Notes: generated from the letters alone by a model not told the origin. Shown: positions 6,887 to 15,096, numbered from the stretch's first letter. The stretch is 64,000 nucleotides of DNA from JANXYW01 sp031400455 (GCA_031400455.1 JANNPX010000019.1:186001-250000); one strand, 5' to 3'. Translations and numbers: made by a program.

Positions 6887-8308
6887 CTAACCGCCGGGGA
6901 CGCTCGTAGTGGGCGATTGGATGAGCTGCTCGAAGTTCGTGTCGCTGCCGAGGATGACGACGATGGATGCGCCGCTGGCGGACATGGCGGCACTCTCGTC
7001 CGCAGTGGCTTTGCGATAGCTGCTGTCCGGGAGGTTGAGCCAGTTAGCGAGCAGGAAGCCGTTCTTCTCGTGCGTGCCGTCCAGATCGATGACCTCTGAC
7101 TTGGCGTGCGATGCTCCGTCGAAGACGTTCGCCGGGTTGAGGTCGTTCGCGGGATAGCCCTTGCCGATGATGTAGCTGACGACGCGCGCTGCGAGTCCTT
7201 CGACGCCCGCGCCGTTTTGCACCTGCACCTTCACGGGCTCCGGCGTGACGACCACCTGCGCGGGGCCGCCCCCTACCTGATCCACGAACACCGAATCGAC
7301 GAGCTTCTGCACTTCATCAGGCTGGAAGATCAGCACTGCGGCGCCGCTGGAGGGAATCGTGTACGGTGCGGTCGCTGAGCCGAGCGAGATCGCGTGGATC
7401 TCGTCCTTGGTCTCGTTGGCGAGGAGGGCGTAGCCCGGGATCTGGAAGTCGCTGATATCGGTCTTGACCGTGTCCTTGTACTTCGACCACAGGGAGGGCG
7501 CGTTCTTGAGTACATTGAGCGACTTCGCCTTGTCGATCGCCGCGAAGATCACGCGCTGCTGGCGCTGGATGCGGTCGAGATCGTCGCTGCTGAATCGGAT
7601 GCGCGAGTACGCGAGGGCGGTGACGCCGTCCATGTGCTGCCTGCCTGGGTAGAAGTGCTGCGGCAAGTAGTCGCCGGGGAGTTCGGTCTCCGAGTAGTAA
7701 GGGTCGTAGACCTCGTCGGGAACGTCGACGTCGATACCGCCGAGATCGTCGATGATAGCCTCGAAGCCCTTGAAGTCGATGAGCACGTACTTGTCGATCT
7801 TGATGTTAAATGGCGCGCCGGCCAACACCTGCTTCATGAGCCCGACGCCGCCACCGCTGTACTCGCTCAGTTCCCCGTTCACGTAGACGGTGTTCACACG
7901 ATCTTGAAATGTTCCCGTGCCGGTCTTATACGGAATGTCGACGAGCCCGTCGCGCGGGATGCCGAGGATGCCCGTGGACTTCGTCTTGGGGTCGACCGTC
8001 ACAACGAAAATGGTGTCGGTCCTGGTCGGGGTCTGACCTTCGGCGGGCCGCCGGTCGAGTCCCATGACGAGAATGTTGATGCGATCCTTGATGCCGCTGT
8101 CGCCCTCACCGTCGACGCCGGGCAGGACGCCGCCGACGGCGCCCGGGATCGTGAGTTGATGTCCGGGGAAGAAGATGCTGTCGACGCGGGTGATGATGAC
8201 GAGACCCAAATAGGCCGAGATGACCGCGAACAACAGGATTGCCGCGCCAATGATGGCACGGTGCTGGTTCGCGGTCTGGGCTTTGGGGGTGTGCGAGGGA
8301 GTTGACAC
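6887..8308 (-). CDS. LCP (LytR-CpsA-Psr) family protein with LytR_C domain
   Basis: 473 residues: a short cytoplasmic N-terminus, one membrane helix (about residues 20-40, AIIGAAILLFAVISAYLGLV), an LCP domain starting at INILVMGLDRR with RTDTIFVVTVDP and SIPRD-like GIPRDGLVDIP, and a C-terminal LytR_C domain (VQVQNGAGVEGLAARV, from about residue 365). LCP enzymes transfer glycopolymers from lipid carriers to the cell wall or surface acceptors. Basic residues expected for the phosphate-binding site (R of MGLDRR, R of IPRD, and YSRIR) are present. GTG 8308 has no ribosome site and follows a -10 box by 8 nt. Confidence 0.9.
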   Translation of the reverse strand: MSTPSHTPKAQTANQHRAIIGAAILLFAVISAYLGLVIITRVDSIFFPGHQLTIPGAVGGVLPGVDGEGDSGIKDRINILVMGLDRRPAEGQTPTRTDTIFVVTVDPKTKSTGILGIPRDGLVDIPYKTGTGTFQDRVNTVYVNGELSEYSGGGVGLMKQVLAGAPFNIKIDKYVLIDFKGFEAIIDDLGGIDVDVPDEVYDPYYSETELPGDYLPQHFYPGRQHMDGVTALAYSRIRFSSDDLDRIQRQQRVIFAAIDKAKSLNVLKNAPSLWSKYKDTVKTDISDFQIPGYALLANETKDEIHAISLGSATAPYTIPSSGAAVLIFQPDEVQKLVDSVFVDQVGGGPAQVVVTPEPVKVQVQNGAGVEGLAARVVSYIIGKGYPANDLNPANVFDGASHAKSEVIDLDGTHEKNGFLLANWLNLPDSSYRKATADESAAMSASGASIVVILGSDTNFEQLIQSPTTSVPGG

Positions 8309-8316
8309 TGGTATCG

Positions 8317-8346
8317 AGCGTATCGGGCGATGATCTCGCCTGTCAA
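8317..8346 (-). promoter_or_regulatory. Leaderless-type promoter for the LCP gene
   Basis: Minus strand: TTGACA (8346-8341), 18 nt, TACGCT (8322-8317), then 8 nt to GTG 8308. Confidence 0.55.
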
Positions 8347-8381
8347 GCGCGGCAGATTCGCGCTCGGGTCGATGCGATCGT

Positions 8382-8411
8382 TTGACACTGCGCTGGAAGC
8401 GGCCCTATGAT
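8382..8411 (+). promoter_or_regulatory. Promoter for the three-paralogue operon
   Basis: TTGACA (8382-8387), 18 nt, TATGAT (8406-8411), the best sigma70 match in the window. It lies 64 nt upstream of the first paralogue and diverges from the LCP promoter. Confidence 0.65.
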
Positions 8412-8474
8412 CCCAAGCCGTCGCTGGTCCGACGGCGCATATGCCATCAGCTCGTCTGTTCGAAAGGGGCGCCC

Positions 8475-8777
8475 ATGCCGGATATCAGCGTTGAAGAAGC
8501 AGTAAAACAGAACTGCCAGGCGGTGCTCATTGGCGACATGATGCGGATCATGGCCGATTTGACGCCGGAGGCGCTGGGCGCGCTGATGGCGAACGCGGGT
8601 GGGGGCATGGGCGCGATGCCGGCGCTCACGTCGTTCGACGTGCAGAGCCACGATGTGAACGGCGACGATCACGTGTTCAAGATCCAGTTCAAGGGCGACC
8701 AGGACTTCCTCGCCGTTGCGACGTGGAAGGATGTGGGCGGCGCCTGGAAGATCACGAACTTGGCGATGGAGCAATAG
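8475..8777 (+). CDS. Small paralogue 1 of a tandem triplet (unknown function)
   Basis: 100 residues, soluble. The layout is an N-terminal helical part with MADLTPEALGALM, then VNGDDHVFKIQF and a closing WKDVGGAWKITNL. The alternating pattern and the terminal W..G.WKIT suggest an NTF2/SnoaL-like alpha+beta fold, but no catalytic residues are obvious. ATG 8475 follows GAAAGGGG. It is the first gene of a three-gene run of homologues (8475-9421) behind a strong promoter. Confidence 0.75.
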   Translation: MPDISVEEAVKQNCQAVLIGDMMRIMADLTPEALGALMANAGGGMGAMPALTSFDVQSHDVNGDDHVFKIQFKGDQDFLAVATWKDVGGAWKITNLAMEQ

Positions 8778-8782
8778 AGTTT

Positions 8783-8814
8783 GTCAGCCAGTCAGCTTGT
8801 CAGCTAGTCAGTCA
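8783..8814 (+). repeat. Four-copy 8-bp tandem repeat in an intercistronic gap
   Basis: GTCAGCCA, GTCAGCTT, GTCAGCTA and GTCAGTCA follow each other without gaps between paralogues 1 and 2. It ends just before the CAGGAG ribosome site of the next gene. Confidence 0.8.
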
Positions 8815-8826
8815 GGACAGGAGCCG

Positions 8827-9117
8827 ATGATGGACGCTAAGGAATTCATGCAGGCGCACGCCAACAATGCCGTCGCCGGGAACATGGCTGAGGTGATCAA
8901 GGATCTGACGCCGGAATCGATGCCGCAGGCGGTTGCGCTGATGGCCGGTGGCCCGAATCCGTTGGAGGCGAACAGCGTCGTGTCGCGCGGGCAGGACGGC
9001 GATGACCACGTGTTCGACGTGACGTACACGGGCGGAGACAAGTCGGTCTCGATGCGCGAGTGGGTGCGCAACGTCGATGGCACGTTCAAGATCATCAAGC
9101 TAGAGAAACCAACGTAG
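8827..9117 (+). CDS. Small paralogue 2 of a tandem triplet (unknown function)
   Basis: 96 residues. IKDLTPESMPQAVALM, DGDDHVFDVTYTGGD and WVRNVDGTFKIIKLE line up with the first and third paralogues. Start ATG 8827 (a second ATG follows directly) after CAGGAG. Relative to paralogue 1 the glycine/methionine-rich middle is replaced by GGPNPLEANSVV. Likely the same fold and a dimeric or ligand-binding role; not assignable. Confidence 0.72.
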   Translation: MMDAKEFMQAHANNAVAGNMAEVIKDLTPESMPQAVALMAGGPNPLEANSVVSRGQDGDDHVFDVTYTGGDKSVSMREWVRNVDGTFKIIKLEKPT

Positions 9118-9127
9118 GAGGCAGAGC

Positions 9128-9421
9128 ATGGCGACGATCGACGAAGCGGTAGCGGGATACGTAACCGCGATCAAGAACATGGACATCGGCACGCTCATGG
9201 CGACGCTGACGCCGGATGCGCTGGGCAAGGCGATGGCGCAGATGGGTTCGCAGCCGCCACCGACGGCAGTGAAGGACATCACGGCGGAGAAGCAGAGCGA
9301 AGAGAATGGTGAGTACGTGTACCACCTGGTCGTTGATGCCGAAGGTGGCGCGGCGACGATGATGACGCGCTGGAAGGAAATCGACGGCGCGTGGAAAGTG
9401 ACGGACATCGGGCAGGCGTAG
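9128..9421 (+). CDS. Small paralogue 3 of a tandem triplet (unknown function)
   Basis: 97 residues. MATLTPDALGKAMAQM, EYVYHLVVDAEGG and WKEIDGAWKVTDIG match the block order of the two upstream paralogues. It starts 10 nt after the paralogue 2 stop with AGGAGG in the gap, and is followed by a strong intrinsic terminator, closing the operon. Confidence 0.75.
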   Translation: MATIDEAVAGYVTAIKNMDIGTLMATLTPDALGKAMAQMGSQPPPTAVKDITAEKQSEENGEYVYHLVVDAEGGAATMMTRWKEIDGAWKVTDIGQA

Positions 9422-9457
9422 GCTGAGTCCAGCGATCCTTTCAGTCAGGCACCAACA

Positions 9458-9490
9458 AGAAGGCCGCGCAATCTTGCGCGGCCTTCATTC
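9458..9490 (+). terminator. Bidirectional intrinsic terminator
   Basis: AAGGCCGCGCAA / TTGCGCGGCCTT form a perfect 12-nt inverted repeat (9460-9471, 9474-9485) with A-rich sequence on the left and TCATT on the right. It separates the converging paralogue operon and EF-G-like gene. Confidence 0.85.
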
Positions 9491-9528
9491 GTGAACGCGA
9501 CGGATGTGGCGCGCGGTGTGTGGGATTG

Positions 9529-11607
9529 CTAGCCGTGGTGCGCGGCCGCTTCACGCGCCTTCTGTGCTTCGGCGACGATCTTCTGTGCGATGTGCTGGGG
9601 CACTTCGTCGTAGTGATGGAAGGTCATCTCGAAACTGCCGCGGCCCTGTGTGATGGAGCGTAAGTCCGTCGCGTACCGCAGCACTTCCGACAGGGGCGCG
9701 TCGGCGTCGATGATCGTGGTGCCGTCGCCCTCCGGCGACATGCCATGTACCTTCGCCCGCTTGCCGTTGAGGTCGCTCATCACGTCGCCCGTGTTGCCGT
9801 CCGGCACGCGAATCTTCAACTCCATGAAGGGCTCGAGCAGAACCGGGTTGGCTTTGAGAGCACCCTGCTTGAGCGCCTGCGATCCGGCGATCTTGAACGC
9901 CATTTCGGATGAGTCGACCGGGTGCTCCTTGCCGTCGACGAGCGTGACGCGCAGGTCGACCATCGGGAAGTGCGCGAGCGTGCCTTCGTTCAGCGCTTCG
10001 TGTACGCCCTTCTCGACGGCAGGGATGAAGTTGCGGGGAACAGAACCGCCGACGACCTTGTCGACAAACTCGAAACCGCCGCCCTTGTTTGGCTCGACGA
10101 TGATGGAGACGCGGGCGTACTGGCCGTGGCCGCCGCTCTGCTTCTTGTGGATGAACTCGGACTCGACTCTCGTCGTGACGGTCTCGCGGTAGGGGACGCG
10201 GGGGGCGTGGAGGTCGACCTCGACGCCGAACTTGCGCTTCATCTTCTCGGCGGCGACTTCGACGTGCGTCTCGCCCATGCCGGAGATGATGGTCTCGCCC
10301 GTCGCTTCGTCGCGGTGGACGACCAGCGTTGGATCCTCCTCGGCTATGCGATGCAGAGAAGGGCCGAGTTTGTCGACGTCGGCCTTGCCCTTCGGCGTGA
10401 CAGCGACGTTGAACGGCGGTTTCGGGAACTCCAGCGGTGGCAGCGTGAGGGTGTGCTCTTTCGAGCATAGGGTGTCGCCAGTGACGGTTTGGTTGAGCTT
10501 TGCAACGGCGCCGATATCGCCTGCGACGAGCGACGGTGCGTGGTCCTGCGTCTTGCCCTTGAGCACGATGATCTGGCCGATCCGCTCATCGGCGTGGTGG
10601 TTGGCGTTCCAGACGTGGGAGTCCGCCTTCAGCGTTCCGGAGACCACACGCAGGTAGTTGAGGCGGCCGACAAACTGGTCAGCGGACGTCTTGAACACCG
10701 TCGCGGCGAGCGGGCCCGACGCGTCGGCTTTGAGTTGCTCATCGCCGGCGGAGTTCGTCGCGGTGCGCGAAGCAACGTCGGCGGGCGAAGGGCAGTCGGC
10801 GACGATTGCGTCCAGCCACTTCGCGATGCCGATGTTCTTCGACGCGGACGTAGCGAAGACGGGCGCGACGATGCCGGCGGCAATCCCTTTGCGCAGCGCG
10901 TCGGTCAGCTCCTCTTCGGTCAGCTCTTCGCCCTCAAGATACTTCGCGAGCAGGTCGTCATCCGCCTCGGCGACAGCCTCGACGAGTTGTTCGCGCGCGG
11001 ACGCGGCGGCGGCGGCCATGTCCGCGGGGACGGCCGCGGGCTCGCCCTTGTCGCCCATGTAGGCTTTCTGCTCGATCAGGTTGACCACGCCGGCGAAGCT
11101 GTCCTGCGCGCCGATGGGGAGGATGAGCGGCGCGACCTTCTTGCCGTAGCGCGCCTGGAGCTGGCCGAGAGCCTGGTCGAAGTTCGCATTCTCGCGATCC
11201 ATGCGGTTGATTACGATGATGCGCGGCAGCGCGGCCTGATCGGCGTTCGCCCAGGCCAACTCAGTGCCAACCTGGAGCCCGGAGACCGCGTCCACGACGA
11301 TGACGCCGATGTCGGCGGCGCGGATGCCGCTCTTCACCTCGCCAACGAAGTCGGCGTAGCCGGGCGTATCGATGATGTTGATCTTGTGGTTGCCCCACTC
11401 GCAGGGGATGAGCGCGAGGCTGAGGCTGATCTTGCGCTTGACCTCATCGGGTTCGAAGTCGGATGCGGTCGTGCCGTCATCGACTTTCCCGAGGCGGGAT
11501 GCGCCGCCGGAGGAGAAGAGGGCCGCCTCGGCAACGGAGGTCTTGCCGGCGCCATGATGGCCGAGGAGGACGACATTGCGGATCTGCTCAGTCCCGTACT
11601 CTTTCAT
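9529..11607 (-). CDS. Elongation factor G-like translational GTPase (EF-G2 type)
   Basis: 692 residues with full EF-G layout. P-loop GHHGAGKTS at about residues 16-24, DTPG (G3) near residue 84, NRMDRE (G4) near residue 138, then domains II-V with GGHGQYARVSI in domain IV. The canonical EF-G P-loop GHIDAGKTT and switch I are altered (DFEPDEVKRKISLS replaces the usual E-R-G-I-T-I block), which marks the EF-G-like paralogue class rather than housekeeping FusA. Such paralogues may act in recycling or under stress. ATG 11607 follows TAGGAG; an upstream in-frame start would add 25 unlikely residues. Confidence 0.88.
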   Translation of the reverse strand: MKEYGTEQIRNVVLLGHHGAGKTSVAEAALFSSGGASRLGKVDDGTTASDFEPDEVKRKISLSLALIPCEWGNHKINIIDTPGYADFVGEVKSGIRAADIGVIVVDAVSGLQVGTELAWANADQAALPRIIVINRMDRENANFDQALGQLQARYGKKVAPLILPIGAQDSFAGVVNLIEQKAYMGDKGEPAAVPADMAAAAASAREQLVEAVAEADDDLLAKYLEGEELTEEELTDALRKGIAAGIVAPVFATSASKNIGIAKWLDAIVADCPSPADVASRTATNSAGDEQLKADASGPLAATVFKTSADQFVGRLNYLRVVSGTLKADSHVWNANHHADERIGQIIVLKGKTQDHAPSLVAGDIGAVAKLNQTVTGDTLCSKEHTLTLPPLEFPKPPFNVAVTPKGKADVDKLGPSLHRIAEEDPTLVVHRDEATGETIISGMGETHVEVAAEKMKRKFGVEVDLHAPRVPYRETVTTRVESEFIHKKQSGGHGQYARVSIIVEPNKGGGFEFVDKVVGGSVPRNFIPAVEKGVHEALNEGTLAHFPMVDLRVTLVDGKEHPVDSSEMAFKIAGSQALKQGALKANPVLLEPFMELKIRVPDGNTGDVMSDLNGKRAKVHGMSPEGDGTTIIDADAPLSEVLRYATDLRSITQGRGSFEMTFHHYDEVPQHIAQKIVAEAQKAREAAAHHG

Positions 11608-11796
11608 CTCGTTTCGCGCTCCTAGCTTGGTAAGCAATCCAATGAGCCCGACCGACCTGCCCGAGGGATGGGACAGGATCATACTCGATCGGAGCGTGGA
11701 TGGGGAGATGGGTTGGGTGGCGCGTTGCGGCCGTCTGGTTCCCGGCGTAGGCGGGAAGTTGTCGTGTTCGCACGATCGCCGGCGCTGGATTCGCGT

Positions 11797-11823
11797 AGGT
11801 CCTTCGCTTTGCTCTGGACGACA
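11797..11823 (-). repeat. 3'-end hairpin repeat, copy d
   Basis: Sense (minus) reading TGTCGTCCAGAGC..GCGAAGGACCT, 16 nt downstream of the hydrolase stop at 11840. Stem GTCC/GGAC, where other copies have ATGC/GCAT: two covarying base pairs. Confidence 0.85.
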
Positions 11824-11839
11824 ACGCTCGCCGCGCGGC

Positions 11840-13126
11840 TCAGGGTTGGCCGATACGGCTCTGAATCCATGGGATGATCATGTCGATGAGGCGGTCGCGG
11901 GGGTCGGGGAGCCGTGCGCCCTGCTCGCCGACGGGGTGGAGGTAGTGATCCGCCCACGGGAGCTCCATGGACGTCTTGTCGGCGGCGCCGCTCTTCTCGA
12001 AGAGTTCGCGCTGTTCGGCAGGGAAGATGTCGCAGTCGCCGTCGGCGTAGACGATGAGGGTCGGGATCGTCACGTGGCCGATCGTGTCGGGTAGATCCGC
12101 CTGGCTGCTGATGCCGCTCCACGTGCTGAGCCAGGCGCGCGGCGTCATAACGCGGGCGAGGCCGCCGGGGCCGTAGTTGCCGATGATCGGGTCGCCCGGC
12201 GAGAAGATGCTGCCAAGCGGGCGGTTGCTGTGGTCGATCGACGGGTCGAGGTACGCGGGGTTGGCGAGCGTGCGGTAGATGATCATGTAGCGGCCCAGCC
12301 AGCCGCGCCGCGTGATGGATGCGCGCTCGTCGTCGGGCAACGCCGCGAAGTCTGGTGCGCGCATGCGCGTGCGCGCGTCACGGTGATCGGCGATCCAGCC
12401 GCGCGCGACCTCGTCGAGGCGATGGGTACGCTCGCGCTGCTTCTCGCGATACGTGGCGAGCCATCTTCGGTCGTAGGTGCTGGGCTGCGGGAACGGGCGG
12501 TAGCCGTTCGCGGCGTTGTACATGTCCCACGCAGGGTCGGCCGCCGTCGGATCGTGTTCGTCGACGACGCTGGGGTCGATGACGTTGAGCATGAAACGGC
12601 CTTCGCCAAGATGCGCGGCGACGGCGATGTAGAGGTCGCCGGGCGGCATGACTTCGGCCGTGAGATCGATGCGTTCGCCGCCGGGCGTCCGCGTGAGTCG
12701 CTCAGACGGCGGCCGGCTTGCCTGCGACTGGTAGAAGCCGAGGAGTGAACCGCCGCCGCTGTTTCCGAGCAAGATGATCTTCTCGAAGCCGGCATCCTTG
12801 AGGTACCGCATGCCGGCGGCGATGTCGAAGAGCAGTCGCTCGTGCACCATGTCGGTATCGTTGTTGAGGTAGCGGCTGTTGTGCCCGAACACGGCGTAGC
12901 CGCGCTCGGTCAGCCCCGGCACGACGTAGTGCCGCGTGAACTCGCCGCGTGGGTGCATGAGGTACACGGCGGTCTTCGGATCGTGGTGTGGCGGGCGATA
13001 GAGGATGCCGAAGCTCTGGGCGGTGTCGGTCGCTTCGAGGTAGACGACGTCGCGGCGCACTGCCGGGTCGAGATCGGCGAAAGCGAAAGGCAAGCGCCGG
13101 GCGCGCGCATCGGATTGCTGGATCAT
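11840..13126 (-). CDS. Alpha/beta hydrolase
   Basis: 428 residues. ILLGNSGGGSLLGFY near residue 130 holds the nucleophile elbow G-N-S-G-G; LIVYADGDCDIFP and WADHYLHP near the C-terminus give plausible Asp and His of the triad. A long helical insertion (about residues 210-310) covers the middle. Probably an esterase or peptidase-like hydrolase with a large cap; substrate unknown. ATG 13126 is taken because coding character stops upstream of it. There is no ribosome site, and TACGCT ends 7 nt before the ATG. Confidence 0.78.
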   Translation of the reverse strand: MIQQSDARARRLPFAFADLDPAVRRDVVYLEATDTAQSFGILYRPPHHDPKTAVYLMHPRGEFTRHYVVPGLTERGYAVFGHNSRYLNNDTDMVHERLLFDIAAGMRYLKDAGFEKIILLGNSGGGSLLGFYQSQASRPPSERLTRTPGGERIDLTAEVMPPGDLYIAVAAHLGEGRFMLNVIDPSVVDEHDPTAADPAWDMYNAANGYRPFPQPSTYDRRWLATYREKQRERTHRLDEVARGWIADHRDARTRMRAPDFAALPDDERASITRRGWLGRYMIIYRTLANPAYLDPSIDHSNRPLGSIFSPGDPIIGNYGPGGLARVMTPRAWLSTWSGISSQADLPDTIGHVTIPTLIVYADGDCDIFPAEQRELFEKSGAADKTSMELPWADHYLHPVGEQGARLPDPRDRLIDMIIPWIQSRIGQP

Positions 13127-13133
13127 GGTGCGA

Positions 13134-13139
13134 AGCGTA
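13134..13139 (-). promoter_or_regulatory. -10-like box 7 nt before the hydrolase start
   Basis: TACGCT on the minus strand, same hexamer as at the LCP gene; the -35 is weak. Confidence 0.35.
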
Positions 13140-13235
13140 TCCGGCGCCGACCGTCGGGAACAGCCGCGACCGCGAGGGGCGCAGGACGCGAAATCGGCGT
13201 CGAGACCGATTGCAGGTGCGGCAATTCGTCGCGCG

Positions 13236-13871
13236 CTATTGGCCGAGCTTCGCGAGCAGCAATTGCAGCAGCGTGTTGAATTCGGCCGGTGTGGGCACGC
13301 CAAGCAGCTTGCCCACGCCGATCGAGACGCTGCGGCTGCCGTTTCGGGCGATGACGCCGGTCACGGTCGGGTAGGTGAAGGAGTACGCCTCGTCGGCGAC
13401 GCCATCGAGCCGCGTGAACTTGCCGCCCTGGCCCTCGGCGGCCGTACGGAGAATGCCGTCTTCGGCGCTGGCCGTCGGGGGATCGGTGTAGCCGCTGGCG
13501 ACGATGATGATCGCGGTGTCGCCGCCGTCGCCGCTTCCCTGAAAGCGGCAGACGAGTTGCGATGTGCCGGCGCTTGTGGCGCTGACGCCGTCGGCCGTGA
13601 GCCGCAGATGCTGTGCCGCGAGCGCGTCAACGTCTGCGTTCGCAACGAGCGCCGTGCAGCGCGGCGGGAATCCAGTCGCGGTCGCATCCGGCGTGGCGGC
13701 AGATGCGGTCGGTGTTTCGGCAGGAGGCGATGCGTCGGGCGACGCGGCGGCGGAGGGTGCCGATGTGGGCGATGCGGCTGGCGGACTGCTGGTGGGGGTT
13801 GTGCTATCGTCGCCCGAGCAGGCGGCGGCTAGGCATGCTGCTGCGATCAGGATGGTGGCGGCTAAGCGCAT
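13236..13871 (-). CDS. Secreted lipoprotein with Ser/Pro/Ala/Thr linker
   Basis: 211 residues. Signal peptide MRLAATILIAAACLAAAC ends in the lipobox LAAAC, so Cys18 should be lipidated. A disordered linker rich in Ala, Ser, Pro and Thr follows (about residues 20-65). The folded part (about 70-211) has two cysteines (CTALV and LVCRF) that could pair as in DUF3558-type lipoproteins of actinobacteria. It resembles substrate-display or binding lipoproteins; function unknown. It lies upstream of the hydrolase on the same strand with a 109-nt gap. Confidence 0.8.
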   Translation of the reverse strand: MRLAATILIAAACLAAACSGDDSTTPTSSPPAASPTSAPSAAASPDASPPAETPTASAATPDATATGFPPRCTALVANADVDALAAQHLRLTADGVSATSAGTSQLVCRFQGSGDGGDTAIIIVASGYTDPPTASAEDGILRTAAEGQGGKFTRLDGVADEAYSFTYPTVTGVIARNGSRSVSIGVGKLLGVPTPAEFNTLLQLLLAKLGQ

Positions 13872-14182
13872 CGTAACTCCGTTTGCGTGCGTTGTTCGAG
13901 CACGGTAGAGCGCGTCGCAACGTGTGGCAAGCTTGACAAGTCAGTACATATGTACGAAACTGCTGTTCGTGCCGATTCCCACGAATCGAAGCGCGAAGCC
14001 CACATGGGTGGGGAGATTCCGCAGGCGGCGTTTACCCGTTATCATTTGAACTCGGCGTAGTATCAAGCAGTGACGGCGCCCTCCTGTCTGCGACCTCAAC
14101 CACCGCACTTCGCAGGCACGGCAGGGCGGCGTCTCTTTGTGAGAGCGGCATGGGATGCTGCCTCGCGAGAACGGAGCAGGAC
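13872..14182. other. 311-nt divergent spacer before rplI with a 12-bp palindrome
   Basis: No gene seen. It holds TTGACA (13933-13938) directly followed by the perfect palindrome GTACATATGTAC (13944-13955), located where a promoter spacer would lie; GAAACT at 13956 is a weak -10. A short hairpin CTCT..AGAG sits at 14132-14145 near the rplI start. No known riboswitch signature was recognised. Confidence 0.4.
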
Positions 14183-14806
14183 GTGAAGGTCGTATTTCTC
14201 GAAGACATCGCGGGAACCGCCAAGATTGGCGACATCAAGGACGTGAAGACGGGCTTCGCGCGGAACTACCTGCTGCCGCGGCGGCTGGCGATGGCGGCGA
14301 CGCCGTCCGTCGTGAAGTCGGCGGAGCAGCGGGCGGCTCGCGAGTCGCGTCTGCAGGAGGCGCGCGACATGGACGCGCGGGCCGTCGCCGCACGCGTCGA
14401 AGCGATGCCGCTGTCGTTCACCGCGAAGGCGGGGTCGACGGGCAAGCTGTTCGGTTCGGTCGGCAGCGCGGATATCGCGACGAAGATCGGCGAGGCGATT
14501 GGCAGCGAGTTCGACCGCCACAACGTCGTGCTGGCGGATCCGATCAAGGAGCTGGGCGACTACCAGGTGCCGGTCAAGCTGACGAAGAACGTGATCGCGA
14601 TGGTCAGCGTCAGCGTCATCGGCGAGGACGGCACGACCGGCGCCGACATCAAGGCGCGCGCGTCGGGCGGCGCTGAAGCATCTGTAGTCGAGGCCACGGA
14701 CGAGTCGGCAGCTGACGACGATGCCGGCGCGGACGAACCGGATCTCGGCGACGATGCAGATGCTGCTGTCGAGGCAAAGGCCGAAGGCGAAGAAGCGGCG
14801 GAGTAG
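14183..14806 (+). CDS. rplI: 50S ribosomal protein L9 with long acidic tail
   Basis: 207 residues against about 150 for typical bL9. The N-terminal domain MKVVFLEDIAGTAKIGDIKDVK and GFARNYLLPRRLA is canonical, followed by the long connecting helix and the C-terminal domain (TGKLFGSVGSADIA..). After about residue 155 an extra ~50-residue tail of Asp, Glu and Ala is present. Start GTG 14183 with GGAG at 7 nt. It heads a replication cluster with dnaB, a common bacterial linkage. Confidence 0.95.
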   Translation: MKVVFLEDIAGTAKIGDIKDVKTGFARNYLLPRRLAMAATPSVVKSAEQRAARESRLQEARDMDARAVAARVEAMPLSFTAKAGSTGKLFGSVGSADIATKIGEAIGSEFDRHNVVLADPIKELGDYQVPVKLTKNVIAMVSVSVIGEDGTTGADIKARASGGAEASVVEATDESAADDDAGADEPDLGDDADAAVEAKAEGEEAAE

Positions 14807-14896
14807 CTGCGTCGACTGAACTGGTCGTCACTCTCCTTCGCATCGTTTCAACGCCGCTACCGCGGCCGAGTACAGGACGATACGCAAGGAGGCGCG

Positions 14897-15094
14897 ATGA
14901 CCGTTGCCGTCGACTACGCACTGAGCCTGCGCGAGGCCGAGAAAGCGCTGCGTACCGCGCAGACAGCCGGCGACATTCGTAACGCATGGAAGAAATACAT
15001 GGGGGCGCTCGGGCATCGCTCGCTCGGGCGCCTTCTGCTTGGCCGCTCGGCGGCGGAGCTGCTCTCCAAGCAAGACGAACGATCGGACGATTAG
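14897..15094 (+). CDS. Small helical protein between rplI and dnaB
   Basis: 65 residues, AAGGAGG 6 nt before ATG 14897. Predicted to be helical throughout (YALSLREAEKALRTAQTAGDIRNAWKK split over two helices), basic in the centre, ending in an acidic tail. It stops 2 nt before the dnaB start codon, so it is almost certainly translated with it. I do not recognise the family; size and position would suit a helicase accessory factor, which is inference. Confidence 0.65.
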   Translation: MTVAVDYALSLREAEKALRTAQTAGDIRNAWKKYMGALGHRSLGRLLLGRSAAELLSKQDERSDD

Positions 15095-15096
15095 CG

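Noticed and set aside
8783..8814. Possible CRISPR-like array
   Set aside because: Repeat units are 8 bp with no spacers and no cas genes in the window.
10489..11625. 378-residue plus-strand frame opposite the EF-G-like gene
   Set aside because: Antisense shadow; composition is dominated by Asp, Val, Arg and Gly.
13872..14182. Riboswitch in the rplI leader
   Set aside because: No recognisable cobalamin, thiamine, glycine, or cyclic-nucleotide riboswitch core could be found by eye.
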